Part shown: positions 17,847 through 26,526 of the stretch, piece after piece | How the letters are laid out: every line of letters begins with the position of its first letter | How positions within the stretch are numbered: position 1 is the first letter of the stretch | Source of the DNA: Flavobacteriaceae bacterium | GTDB taxonomy: Bacteria > Bacteroidota > Bacteroidia > Flavobacteriales > Flavobacteriaceae | Assembly (NCBI GenBank): GCA_024763015.1 | Contig: JANTGO010000005.1 | Location: 1-34,384, forward strand | DNA: 34,384 nt | Reading direction: 5' to 3' | The notes under the pieces: generated by a model | What the model saw: only the letters and a program-made list of their open reading frames with translations | Database searches by the model: none | Told to the model about the DNA's origin: nothing | Position numbers and translations under genes: made by a program

Positions 17847-18953
17847 TTATTCAAGCCTTATTTTAAAGCTTTTTATACTCAACATCATCAAAAGGACCGT
17901 CATTCCGAGCAAAATCAATGTTTCATTTAATATATATCTTATGTCAACGCCCTTAATCATTATATTCCTAATCATAATCAAAAACCATTTTGCAGGAATA
18001 ACATCACTGGCATATTGGAGTAGTTTGGGCATGCTTTCTAATGGGTAAATAAATCCTGATAAAATAATCGTAGGCAACATCAATCCCATCAAAGAAATCA
18101 AAAGGGCTTCTTGCTGGGTCTTTACTTTTGTAGATATAAAAATACCCAGACTAAGCGAAGTGATGATAAATAAGGTAATCTCAAAGAAAAGCAAAAAATA
18201 ATTTCCTCTTATCGGTAATCCAAACACAAAAACGCCCAATAAAAGTATTGTAATTGCATTTGTAAGCGATAAAAAGATATAAGGAATCACTTTTCCCACT
18301 ATAATCATAAATGGTTTTAAGGGTGAAACAAGCAAGATTTCCATGGTGCCTTTTTCTTTCTCTCGTGCTATGGATATGGAAGTCATCATCGCCGAAATAA
18401 GCATCAATATTATCACGATGGTACCGGGGACAAACAGATAAACACCTTTGAGTTGAGGATTGTATTCCATCCTTGTTACGACTTTGATTCCGCCGGGCGT
18501 AAATGAATTTAACGCAATCTGACCTTGGTAATCGACAAGAATTCTACTGATATAGTTTGACAATGTTGCTGCTGTATTGGGGTCGGTAGCATCGGTGATA
18601 ATCTGAATTGAGGGATTTTCATTTTTGTGTAGTTTTTCTGCAAAACCATCTTCAAAAACCAATGCAAGTTTTATTTCACCTTTCTTAAACGATTGCGCTA
18701 TTTGTTTTGAATCCTCTAAATACTCAGATAACAAGAAATATTTTGTCGAGAGAATTTTGTTGCTTATTTCTTGCGTTACCGCATCTTTGGACTTGTCTAA
18801 AATAGAAATTTTGGCATCGACAATTTCGTTTGTGATAGCAAAACCAAATAAAATTACTTGTACAATAGGCATACCGATAAGAATCAACAAAGACCTCGGA
18901 TCTCTAATGATATGATAGTATTCTTTTCTGATAAATGCCCCAAATGCTTTCAT
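17847..18953 (-). CDS. ABC-2 type exporter permease (YbhS/YbhR-like)
   Basis: 368 aa; MKAFGAFIRKEYYHIIRDPRSLLILIGMPIVQVILFGFAITNEIVDAKISILDKSKD, SIAREKEKGTMEILLVSPLKPFMIIVGKVIPY. Confidence 0.92.
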   Translation of the reverse strand: MKAFGAFIRKEYYHIIRDPRSLLILIGMPIVQVILFGFAITNEIVDAKISILDKSKDAVTQEISNKILSTKYFLLSEYLEDSKQIAQSFKKGEIKLALVFEDGFAEKLHKNENPSIQIITDATDPNTAATLSNYISRILVDYQGQIALNSFTPGGIKVVTRMEYNPQLKGVYLFVPGTIVIILMLISAMMTSISIAREKEKGTMEILLVSPLKPFMIIVGKVIPYIFLSLTNAITILLLGVFVFGLPIRGNYFLLFFEITLFIITSLSLGIFISTKVKTQQEALLISLMGLMLPTIILSGFIYPLESMPKLLQYASDVIPAKWFLIMIRNIMIKGVDIRYILNETLILLGMTVLLMMLSIKSFKIRLE

Positions 18954-18966
18954 ATTTATTATTTTC

Positions 18967-19695
18967 TTATCCTCTTGCTAATTTTACAAACACTTCTTTC
19001 ATACTTTTTACGCCAAAGTTTTCTTTTAAATTTTTTGGCGTATCCAATGCTTTTATGACCCCATCTACCATTATGGAAGCTCTTGTGCAATATTCTGCTT
19101 CATCCAAATAATGGGTTGTGATAAATATAGTAGTGCCTTTTTCTGATGCTTTGTAAATCATTTCCCAAAATTGTCTTCGTGTGATTGGATCCACACCGCT
19201 TGTCGGCTCATCGAGGAATACCACAGTTGGATTGTGAACCATTGCTACGGCAAATGCCAATTTTTGTTTCCATCCCAAAGGTAAATCACCAACGAGATTA
19301 TTTCTCATAGCCTCCATGCCCAACTCCTGTATCAAATTGTCTATTTTTGAATTTATTTCTTTCTTGGGAATACCATAAATTCCGGCATACATTCTGATGT
19401 TTTCAAAAACTTTCAAATCGTCGTACAAAGAGAACTTTTGACTCATATAGCCAATTTTATATTTTACTTTTTCAGGCTCTTTTACCACATCAAATCCTGC
19501 CACTATTGCATCTCCGGATGTTGGCTTTGATAGTCCGATTAACATCTTTATTGCAGTGGTTTTACCCGCACCATTTGCGCCTAAAAAACCAAAAATCTCA
19601 CCTTTGGACACATTAAAAGAGATTTTGTCCACCGCAGTAAATGAGCCAAATTTTTTTGTGAGTTTTGAAACCTGAACTATGTATTTATGCTTCAT
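18967..19695 (-). CDS. ABC transporter ATP-binding protein (corresponds to the C-terminal half of YbhF)
   Basis: 242 aa; Walker A GANGAGKTT, signature region GDLPLGWKQKLAFA, Walker B VVFLDEPTSGVDP. Confidence 0.95.
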   Translation of the reverse strand: MKHKYIVQVSKLTKKFGSFTAVDKISFNVSKGEIFGFLGANGAGKTTAIKMLIGLSKPTSGDAIVAGFDVVKEPEKVKYKIGYMSQKFSLYDDLKVFENIRMYAGIYGIPKKEINSKIDNLIQELGMEAMRNNLVGDLPLGWKQKLAFAVAMVHNPTVVFLDEPTSGVDPITRRQFWEMIYKASEKGTTIFITTHYLDEAEYCTRASIMVDGVIKALDTPKNLKENFGVKSMKEVFVKLARG

Positions 19696-20605
19696 TTCTC
19701 AACATTTTTTCCATAAAACAGTCTTCAATATTCGCATTGATTCGCTCTGTATGTGTTCTCTGTCCTGTAAATTTCATTATTAAATCATTCAAAATAGCAG
19801 AATCATATTTTTCAAATGTGGTCAAATGGATTGAATCACCAAATGGAAATGCCGTTTTTGTCAATTCCATTTTCCTCAAATCCAATAACAAATTATAGAA
19901 GTTATTGCCTTTTACCGCATACAAGGGAGTGTCAAAATCTTCGACTATTTGTTGTGGTGTATTTATTTCCATCACTTCACCTTTTTGCATAAATGCTACC
20001 CTGTCACACAACTGCGCCTCATCCATATATGGCGTTGAGACTATAATCGTCAGATTTTGTTTCTTTAGTTCCTTCAGCATGTCCCACAATTCGACTCTCG
20101 ATACGGCATCGATTCCTGTGGTAGGTTCGTCCAAAAATAATATTTCAGGTTTGTGAATCAAGGCACAGGACAATGCCAATTTTTGTTTCATCCCTCCCGA
20201 AAGATTTCCGGCTCTCCTGTCTTTAAAGGGTTCTATCTGCTGATAAATATCTTTGATTAAATGGTAGTTATTCTTAACAGTTGTATTGAATATGGTTGCA
20301 AAAAAATTAAGGTTTTCTGCTACGGTCAAATCTTCGTATAAAGAAAAAGTTCCGGGCATGTATCCGATTAAATGACGTAATTTCTTAAAATCTTTGACGA
20401 CATCCATTCCATTAATGCTAGCGCTTCCTGATGATGGAAGCAGCATAGTTATAAGAATTCTTATCAGCGTAGTTTTTCCCGCACCATCAGGACCGATTAA
20501 ACCAAATAACTCGCTTTCGTCAACGGAAAAATTAATGTCGTTTAGCGCTTGGACTTCTCCATAGGATTTTGAAACCTTATTTATATTTACAAAAGCTTTA
20601 TTCAT
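19685..20605 (-). CDS. ABC transporter ATP-binding protein (corresponds to the N-terminal half of YbhF)
   Basis: Walker A GPDGAGKTT, signature NLSGGMKQKLALS, Walker B EILFLDEPTTGID. Start placed at MNKAFVNINKVSKSYGEV (20605); the track start at 20677 would overlap the HlyD gene. Confidence 0.93.
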   Translation of the reverse strand: MNKAFVNINKVSKSYGEVQALNDINFSVDESELFGLIGPDGAGKTTLIRILITMLLPSSGSASINGMDVVKDFKKLRHLIGYMPGTFSLYEDLTVAENLNFFATIFNTTVKNNYHLIKDIYQQIEPFKDRRAGNLSGGMKQKLALSCALIHKPEILFLDEPTTGIDAVSRVELWDMLKELKKQNLTIIVSTPYMDEAQLCDRVAFMQKGEVMEINTPQQIVEDFDTPLYAVKGNNFYNLLLDLRKMELTKTAFPFGDSIHLTTFEKYDSAILNDLIMKFTGQRTHTERINANIEDCFMEKMLRNEA

Positions 20606-20642
20606 TAATTGGTTTTCATTCAACATGTGATTAAGCAGATTT

Positions 20643-21569
20643 TTATCTGTGTTCTGTTTGTGCATTAATATTGCCAAATATTACTTCTCCGGGCATTCCT
20701 ATTTTAATACTACCATCATTTTTCACTTCTATTTTTATGGCATATACTTGATTTACCCTTTCTTCTTTTGTTTGAATAGTTTTTGGTGTAAATTCTGCCT
20801 TAGATGATATCCAAGATATTTTTCCTTTCAAGGATGTATTTTTGCTTTTATCTTCATCAATCAGCACTTTTACTTCTTGATTGAGTTTGATGTGGGGCAA
20901 TTGCGCACCTGAAACATAAGCTTTAAGTTTCATCTTTGAAAGATCAGCTATCTTATAAATAGGCATTCCGGGTACAGCCACTTCACTTAATTCTTTATAT
21001 ACAGAAAGAACTTGACCATTTATAGGATTCTTGATGATAGACTTTTTTATTTTTTCATTTACCTGATCAATTTGCGCTTTTAAAGGATCCGATTGATTTA
21101 AGATTCCATAGTTTACATCTCTTACTTTTTGTTTTACAGCAATGATTTTTTTATCGAGCACTCTAATCTGGGCATTCAAATCGTCTATTTGTTTTTGGGT
21201 TGCTGCATTGCCTGCTAATAATTTGTTTAGACGTGCTTTTTCATTAAGCAAATGTTTTTTTTGTTCTTGCAATACATTGACTTCTGCTGCGGAATTTTGT
21301 CTTTTAGATTTTACCGCTTTGATAGAAGCGAACAAAATTTCTTTCTGTTTATACAATAAGCTGGTATCAACAACTGCTGCTATCTCATCTTTTTTCAAGA
21401 ACTGTCCTTCATCTACATTAAGATAGATTATTTTTCCCGGCATTTCTGCAGATACGCTAATTGTAGTAGCTTCAAAATTACCATAAGCGTCTGACTTTCT
21501 GTCTTCGGATTTGCAGGACATCAAACTAAAAATAAGTGTCGAAATCATTAAAAATTTTATTTCTTTCAT
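20643..21569 (-). CDS. HlyD/YbhG-like periplasmic adaptor, predicted lipoprotein
   Basis: 308 aa; FSLMSCKS lipobox, YGNFEATTISVSAEMPGKIIYLNVDEGQFLKKDEIAAVVDTS biotinyl-lipoyl-like domain, coiled-coil, KNPINGQVLSVYKELSEVAVPGMPIYKIADL. Confidence 0.92.
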   Translation of the reverse strand: MKEIKFLMISTLIFSLMSCKSEDRKSDAYGNFEATTISVSAEMPGKIIYLNVDEGQFLKKDEIAAVVDTSLLYKQKEILFASIKAVKSKRQNSAAEVNVLQEQKKHLLNEKARLNKLLAGNAATQKQIDDLNAQIRVLDKKIIAVKQKVRDVNYGILNQSDPLKAQIDQVNEKIKKSIIKNPINGQVLSVYKELSEVAVPGMPIYKIADLSKMKLKAYVSGAQLPHIKLNQEVKVLIDEDKSKNTSLKGKISWISSKAEFTPKTIQTKEERVNQVYAIKIEVKNDGSIKIGMPGEVIFGNINAQTEHR

Positions 21570-21615
21570 TTTTTAATTTTTAAAAATTATTTATGTGTGT
21601 TTTGCACCTTTATTA

Positions 21616-22893
21616 TTATTTATTAAGCAATATTTTCAATTTATATTTCAATTTTTGTTTTTCTAATTTATGAATTGCACGATTTATCTCTGCAATTCTC
21701 TTTACATTTACTTCTTTAATATAATCGTTGATTTTTACCACACCGTTTTGATATTGATTTTCAACCGTATGAATTATTGATTCTTGTTTTTCTATGAGTT
21801 CATTGTCAAAATGCTCATTGGCTTCAATACCTTGAATTTCGGTAAGCAATTTGTTGACTTGCATCTTGGTGTTATAATCAAAAACGGTATTCTGATTATC
21901 GATAATAGATTGTTCTAAATCTAATTTTTGTTTTTCGATGGATGATTTCTTCCAATCGTAAATATTCCATATAAATTTCACGCCACCAATGGCATAAGGC
22001 GCAATATTATCATCAAAAAAGTTAAAGGGATTTGGATACCCAACGCCACCTTTTGCAAACAAAACGATTTTTGGTTTTTTCTTCGCCGAGATAATATTCT
22101 TACGCTGTTTCAGTAGTTGTTTTTTGTAATCAAAAAGCAATTTTTCCGGTCTTTTATCAGCATTATAGTTGTTGATTTTTATATTTTGAACATCAGAGAG
22201 CTTTTTGTCGTTTACATCTATGCCTGTGAGATCTGTAAGCGCAGTTTTTAGTGTTTTTATTTTATGCTCAATCGACGCTTTTGATTGATTGATTTTGATT
22301 CTTTCGAGATGTATTTTATCCAAATCACTTTTTAAGGCAAGGCCGTTATTGATTGCCGTTTTTACTATTTTTTCTTGCGTATTTAAGACAATCATCGAAT
22401 TATCCAAAATTTCTTTTTGTTTGTTTAAAATCAAGATTCCAAAATACACATCTACAAGCTTATCTTTGAGTTTAAAAAGCGCTATAGCAATATTTTGCTG
22501 TCCTACTTTGGCCTTTAATTTTTCATTGTTAATCAAAGATTTTGTGATACCACCGTCATACAACATATAATTGGTCTCAAGATAGGTCTGCGCCCTATAA
22601 AGCGGTAATGTTATGGGTTCAAAGTTTGGTAACGGAAATTCCAAATCTAGGTTTTCACTTTGTAGTGAAGCTTCAGCATTCAAGTCAATATTGGGGAGGT
22701 TTTTTTTCTTCAAGGATTTAATATTCAAGTTTTTTTTATCTTCAATCAGACTTTTTTGTCCGTTTAAAGGATGATAATTTACGGCTTTTTCCAGAGCAAT
22801 CTCAAGGGTGAACACGGGCTTTTGTGCCATCAAATCTATCGAGATAAATGCTGTAAATAGGGCAATAATTATTTTTATCCTTTTGGCTAACAT
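21616..22893 (-). CDS. TolC-family outer-membrane efflux protein
   Basis: 425 aa; signal peptide, FTLEIALEKAVNYHPLNGQK, long coiled-coil regions, PNIDLNAEASL, TolC/OEP-type duplication. Confidence 0.9.
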   Translation of the reverse strand: MLAKRIKIIIALFTAFISIDLMAQKPVFTLEIALEKAVNYHPLNGQKSLIEDKKNLNIKSLKKKNLPNIDLNAEASLQSENLDLEFPLPNFEPITLPLYRAQTYLETNYMLYDGGITKSLINNEKLKAKVGQQNIAIALFKLKDKLVDVYFGILILNKQKEILDNSMIVLNTQEKIVKTAINNGLALKSDLDKIHLERIKINQSKASIEHKIKTLKTALTDLTGIDVNDKKLSDVQNIKINNYNADKRPEKLLFDYKKQLLKQRKNIISAKKKPKIVLFAKGGVGYPNPFNFFDDNIAPYAIGGVKFIWNIYDWKKSSIEKQKLDLEQSIIDNQNTVFDYNTKMQVNKLLTEIQGIEANEHFDNELIEKQESIIHTVENQYQNGVVKINDYIKEVNVKRIAEINRAIHKLEKQKLKYKLKILLNK

Positions 22894-22895
22894 AT

Positions 22896-23498
22896 TTATA
22901 TTTTTATATTATTAATCAATGTATCTACGATCGTTTTTTTTCTCCTTTTCATCAAGTCTATAAACTGCTCATCGTTAAGTCCTGAAATCTTTTTAAATGC
23001 CGGTTTTACAAGAAAAGGGTATAATATCAGTGATAGTGTATCCAATATAAACTGAAATGGATCTACCGGTTTGATATGCGCTTTAGAAATCTCATCTTGT
23101 ATCAAAGAAAGAACAAAACTTATATTGGGCGTATCTACTGACTTTGAGAGCGTATCTATAAAAACATCGGTGTTTTGATTCAACTCATTAATGATAAAAG
23201 GGGGTAAATGTGGATTTTTTATTAACAGTTCTATATATTGATCTACAATCAATGCTATCTTTTCGAAAAATGGCTTGTCTGAGTGTAAAATTCTATCGAG
23301 TTTAGGAGGAAAATCTTTGGCACCAATTTGCAAGACTTCAACAAACAGTGCATTTTTTGATTTGAAGTAATAATGCAAAAGCCCTTTATTGATTTGAGCA
23401 GCATTTGAAATATCCCTCATCGTCGTGCCATTATAGCCCTTTTCAAGAAATATTTTTATAGCAGTATTTATTATTTTTTGTTTGGTTGTCTCACCCAT
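22896..23498 (-). CDS. TetR/AcrR-family transcriptional regulator (CecR-like position)
   Basis: 200 aa; TKQKIINTAIKIFLEKGYNGTTMRDISNAAQINKGLLHYYFKSKNALFVEVL TetR_N helix-turn-helix. Confidence 0.96.
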   Translation of the reverse strand: MGETTKQKIINTAIKIFLEKGYNGTTMRDISNAAQINKGLLHYYFKSKNALFVEVLQIGAKDFPPKLDRILHSDKPFFEKIALIVDQYIELLIKNPHLPPFIINELNQNTDVFIDTLSKSVDTPNISFVLSLIQDEISKAHIKPVDPFQFILDTLSLILYPFLVKPAFKKISGLNDEQFIDLMKRRKKTIVDTLINNIKI

Positions 23499-23508
23499 AT
23501 CTTACAAT

Positions 23509-23524
23509 TTACCCAAATGGGTAA
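23509..23524. promoter_or_regulatory. Putative TetR-type operator TTACCC-AAAT-GGGTAA
   Basis: Perfect 6-bp inverted repeat with 4-nt spacer, 11 bp upstream of the TetR start and just downstream of the promoter at 23527-23558. Confidence 0.7.
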
Positions 23525-23526
23525 CA

Positions 23527-23558
23527 CAAAGGAAGTACATTTTTTTTGAAAAAACAAA
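23527..23558 (-). promoter_or_regulatory. Putative promoter TTTG-N20-TTCCTTTG for the tetR-exporter operon
   Basis: On - strand: TTTG TTTTTTCAAAAAAAATGTAC TTCCTTTG; close to TTTG/TAnnTTTG, with the operator over the expected start of transcription. Confidence 0.55.
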
Positions 23559-23632
23559 TATTTTTTTAAGTGCCAGCTTTAAAAATGGTTCATGAGTTAA
23601 TCAGTAAAAAATAAAACAGTAAAGAATAATAA

Positions 23633-23656
23633 AGCCGCTCATAAAAATGAGCGGCT
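23633..23656 (-). terminator. Probable intrinsic terminator of the type-B/PorP/OmpA operon
   Basis: Perfect 10-bp stem AGCCGCTCAT-aaaa-ATGAGCGGCT, 25 bp downstream of the OmpA-like gene stop. Confidence 0.75.
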
Positions 23657-23680
23657 AAAATCAAAATATGTAAGCTGTAA

Positions 23681-25582
23681 TTATTCTGCTTTTTTAGGGG
23701 GAACAATAATGAATTCCGAACGTCTGTTTAATTGATACTGTTCTTTAGTACATCTATTACAATTAACAGCCGGTTCTGATTCACCAAGACCTTCTGAAGT
23801 TAATCTACTTGTATCAATTCCTTTAGAAACGATATATTCCAAAGTAGATTTGGCTCTTTTTTCAGATAATTTTTGGTTATAAGCTTCGCTTCCTCTTTTG
23901 TCGGTATGAGAACGGATATTGATGTTCAAATCGGGATATTTTTTCATAGCTTCCACTACTTTATCCAATTCGAATGCCGCATCTCTACGAATGTTCCATT
24001 TATCAAAATCGAAATAAATAGGATTTAGGACAATTTCTCTGGGTGTAATAATTTTTTCAATTGGATTAAGCGCAATGGTGATATCAACTTCCTCATCAGT
24101 TGTGGCGGCAACATTTACCTTGTTGTTTTCATATTCATCCATCCTACCTTCTGCTACTACATCCTTACTACATTCGATTAAGAAATCTACTTTTCCTTCG
24201 TCATCTGCCAACTTTGTTTTGATAGGATTTCCTTCTTTATCTGTCAAAGTTACAGAAGCACCCGGCATGATTTTCTTAGTTTTGGCATCGATAACGGTCG
24301 CAGAAATCCAAACATCGCAAACCGGTTTAATATTTTGAACTGTATAGATATTATCGTCACCTATTCTTACGGCATCTCTGTTGCTGGAAATAAATCCGTT
24401 TTTGGTGTCATCATTAATGTAGAAAGAAAAATCGTCTTTTCCACTGTTCAAAGGCACGCTTAAGTTACGCGGACGTGAAAATCTGCCATCGACATTTTTA
24501 CAACCGAAAACGTCTAAACCGCCCAATCCGGGGTGTCCGTCAGAAGAAAAATACAAATCGCCTTTTTTACTAATAAAAGGGAAATTTTCTCTACCTTCCG
24601 TATTGATGTTGGGACCTAAGTTTACAGGTTTGCTAAATTTATTTTTGCCTTTTACATCAACTTCCCAAATATCAGATTGTCCTAAAGAGCCGGGCATATC
24701 TGAAGAAAAATATAATTTTTTTCCATCGGGACTTAAAGCAGGATGTCCTACTGAATAATTGTCATTGTTAAAGGGTAATTCTTTGATATCAACCCATCTG
24801 TTATCGACATTTTTTGCAGAAAACAGTTTCAATCTAGATACTTTAGTAGAATCTGTTTGATAATTATTATTATAGTAATTATCTCTCGTAAAATACATTG
24901 TTTTACCGTCAGGGCTCAAGCAAAATGTGCCATCGTGGTACTTAGTATTAACCTCGCCGGGTAATTTTTCGATATTAGTCGCAATACCATCGATATAATC
25001 TGCTTGGTAAATATCCAAGAAGGGTTGTCCGTCCCAACCGTAATCTTTTCCAGTATCTCTACCTGAAACAAAATATAGTTTTTCACCAAAAGGACGTGCG
25101 CCAAAATCGGCATATTCTGTATTTATGTTATCCAATTTTCTTACGACAAATTTATCGTTTTCTCTATTTAAGATCTTAACCAGATATTTTGGGTTTTCTC
25201 TAAATTTAATAGCCCTATGATCTGCCGGTTTCATTTTGGCAAATTTTTCCATCCAAGGGGTGCTTTCATCATATTTACCATTGGCTTTCAACATTTGTGC
25301 ATAGCGATAATAAATCTCAGGATTATCGGTTTTATCAATTATTTTAGCATAATATTTTTCTGCATTTTTTGCATCAAAAATATTGTAATAAGCATTGGCC
25401 AAATTTGTATAAACATGTTCATCAGCTTTATTGTTTGCTACTACTTTTTCGTAAGTTTGAGCAGCTTTTACATATTCGAGTCGGCTGAAATATTTATCTG
25501 CCTTTTTTACAAGTGAACTCTGTGCAAATACTGTTGATACGCCTAGAGTTAAGGTGATTATTAATATATATAATTTTTTCAT
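23681..25582 (-). CDS. OmpA-family protein with TPR, PD40/WD40-like and carboxypeptidase-regulatory-like domains (PorE-like architecture)
   Basis: 633 aa; N-terminal TPRs, PD40 motifs (LSPDGKTMYFTRDN, LSPDGKKLYFSSDMPG, FISKKGDLYFSSDGHPGLGGLDVF), IDAKTKKIMPGASVTLTDKEG, C-terminal OmpA NINIRSHTDKRGSEAYNQKLSEKRAKSTLEYI. Confidence 0.93.
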   Translation of the reverse strand: MKKLYILIITLTLGVSTVFAQSSLVKKADKYFSRLEYVKAAQTYEKVVANNKADEHVYTNLANAYYNIFDAKNAEKYYAKIIDKTDNPEIYYRYAQMLKANGKYDESTPWMEKFAKMKPADHRAIKFRENPKYLVKILNRENDKFVVRKLDNINTEYADFGARPFGEKLYFVSGRDTGKDYGWDGQPFLDIYQADYIDGIATNIEKLPGEVNTKYHDGTFCLSPDGKTMYFTRDNYYNNNYQTDSTKVSRLKLFSAKNVDNRWVDIKELPFNNDNYSVGHPALSPDGKKLYFSSDMPGSLGQSDIWEVDVKGKNKFSKPVNLGPNINTEGRENFPFISKKGDLYFSSDGHPGLGGLDVFGCKNVDGRFSRPRNLSVPLNSGKDDFSFYINDDTKNGFISSNRDAVRIGDDNIYTVQNIKPVCDVWISATVIDAKTKKIMPGASVTLTDKEGNPIKTKLADDEGKVDFLIECSKDVVAEGRMDEYENNKVNVAATTDEEVDITIALNPIEKIITPREIVLNPIYFDFDKWNIRRDAAFELDKVVEAMKKYPDLNINIRSHTDKRGSEAYNQKLSEKRAKSTLEYIVSKGIDTSRLTSEGLGESEPAVNCNRCTKEQYQLNRRSEFIIVPPKKAE

Positions 25583-25593
25583 AGTTGTATTTT

Positions 25594-26511
25594 TTAGAAG
25601 TATCTAGGTGATAACATTACTTTCTTAGTTAAACGCCAATCATAATTCAAGAAAAATTCGTGAGAAGAAGGGCTATAAAATCTTATATCCGACACATGTC
25701 TGTCATAAGCATATCCTATTTTGAGCGCATCGAATAAACGCAAGTTTATCATACCGCTAATAGCATCGTGTAATCTATTGGAGATACCAAGTTCTAATCT
25801 GTTGGCAAACAGCATATTCAAGTTAATATCTGCTTGAAGGGGTGCAGCACCGCCCTTAAACAAAAGAAAATGTGGTTTTAATTTAAAATTTTCTCCAATA
25901 TTAAACACATAACCACCTGCCAAGAATATATGCATTTCGTCAGATGATTCGTATTGATAAGAAGAAGAGCTGTATTTGTTTTTTAAGAAGTTAGGAACCG
26001 ACAAAGAGATATAGTAATTGTCTGCGTAGTAGAAAACGCCAGCTCCAACATTAAATTGCGTATCGCTTACATCGTTTTGAAACAACGGATCACCGGGGTG
26101 TACAACTACTAAGTCTTGTAAACCAAGTTTAAACAAATTAACACCGGCTTTTAAACCAAATGCCAAATTGGTCTTGCCAAAATGCAAGGTATGTGAATAA
26201 TCCGCCGTAATGGCATTTTGATTTACCGCACCATATTTGTCATTAATAAATGATAAACCAATACCATTGTTGTCGTTTAAGGCAGTATGTGCATTTGCTG
26301 TTATGGTCTTAGGTGCATCTGCTTGTCCTGCCCATTGATTTCTATATAAAGTTCCTATTGAAACTACTTCAGGTCCGTTTAACCCCGCGTAAGCCGGGTT
26401 AATAATATTCATATTATACATATATTGTGTATAATGTGGCAATTGCTGTGCTTGGATACTTCCTACTGAAAGGAAAAATAATCCGATTATGCTAAATATT
26501 AATTTTTTCAT
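25594..26511 (-). CDS. PorP/SprF-family type IX secretion outer-membrane protein
   Basis: 305 aa; QQLPHYTQYMYNMNIINPAYAGLNGPEVVSIGTLYRNQWAGQADAPKTITANAH, GLSFINDKYGAVNQNAITADYSHTLHF; canonical PorP/SprF. Confidence 0.96.
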   Translation of the reverse strand: MKKLIFSIIGLFFLSVGSIQAQQLPHYTQYMYNMNIINPAYAGLNGPEVVSIGTLYRNQWAGQADAPKTITANAHTALNDNNGIGLSFINDKYGAVNQNAITADYSHTLHFGKTNLAFGLKAGVNLFKLGLQDLVVVHPGDPLFQNDVSDTQFNVGAGVFYYADNYYISLSVPNFLKNKYSSSSYQYESSDEMHIFLAGGYVFNIGENFKLKPHFLLFKGGAAPLQADINLNMLFANRLELGISNRLHDAISGMINLRLFDALKIGYAYDRHVSDIRFYSPSSHEFFLNYDWRLTKKVMLSPRYF

Positions 26512-26526
26512 AGTAAATACGTTTTT

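Noticed and set aside
17626-18048. 140-aa plus-strand hydrophobic ORF
   Set aside because: Antisense across the junction of the two ABC permeases; hydrophobicity reflects the complementary TM-coding DNA.
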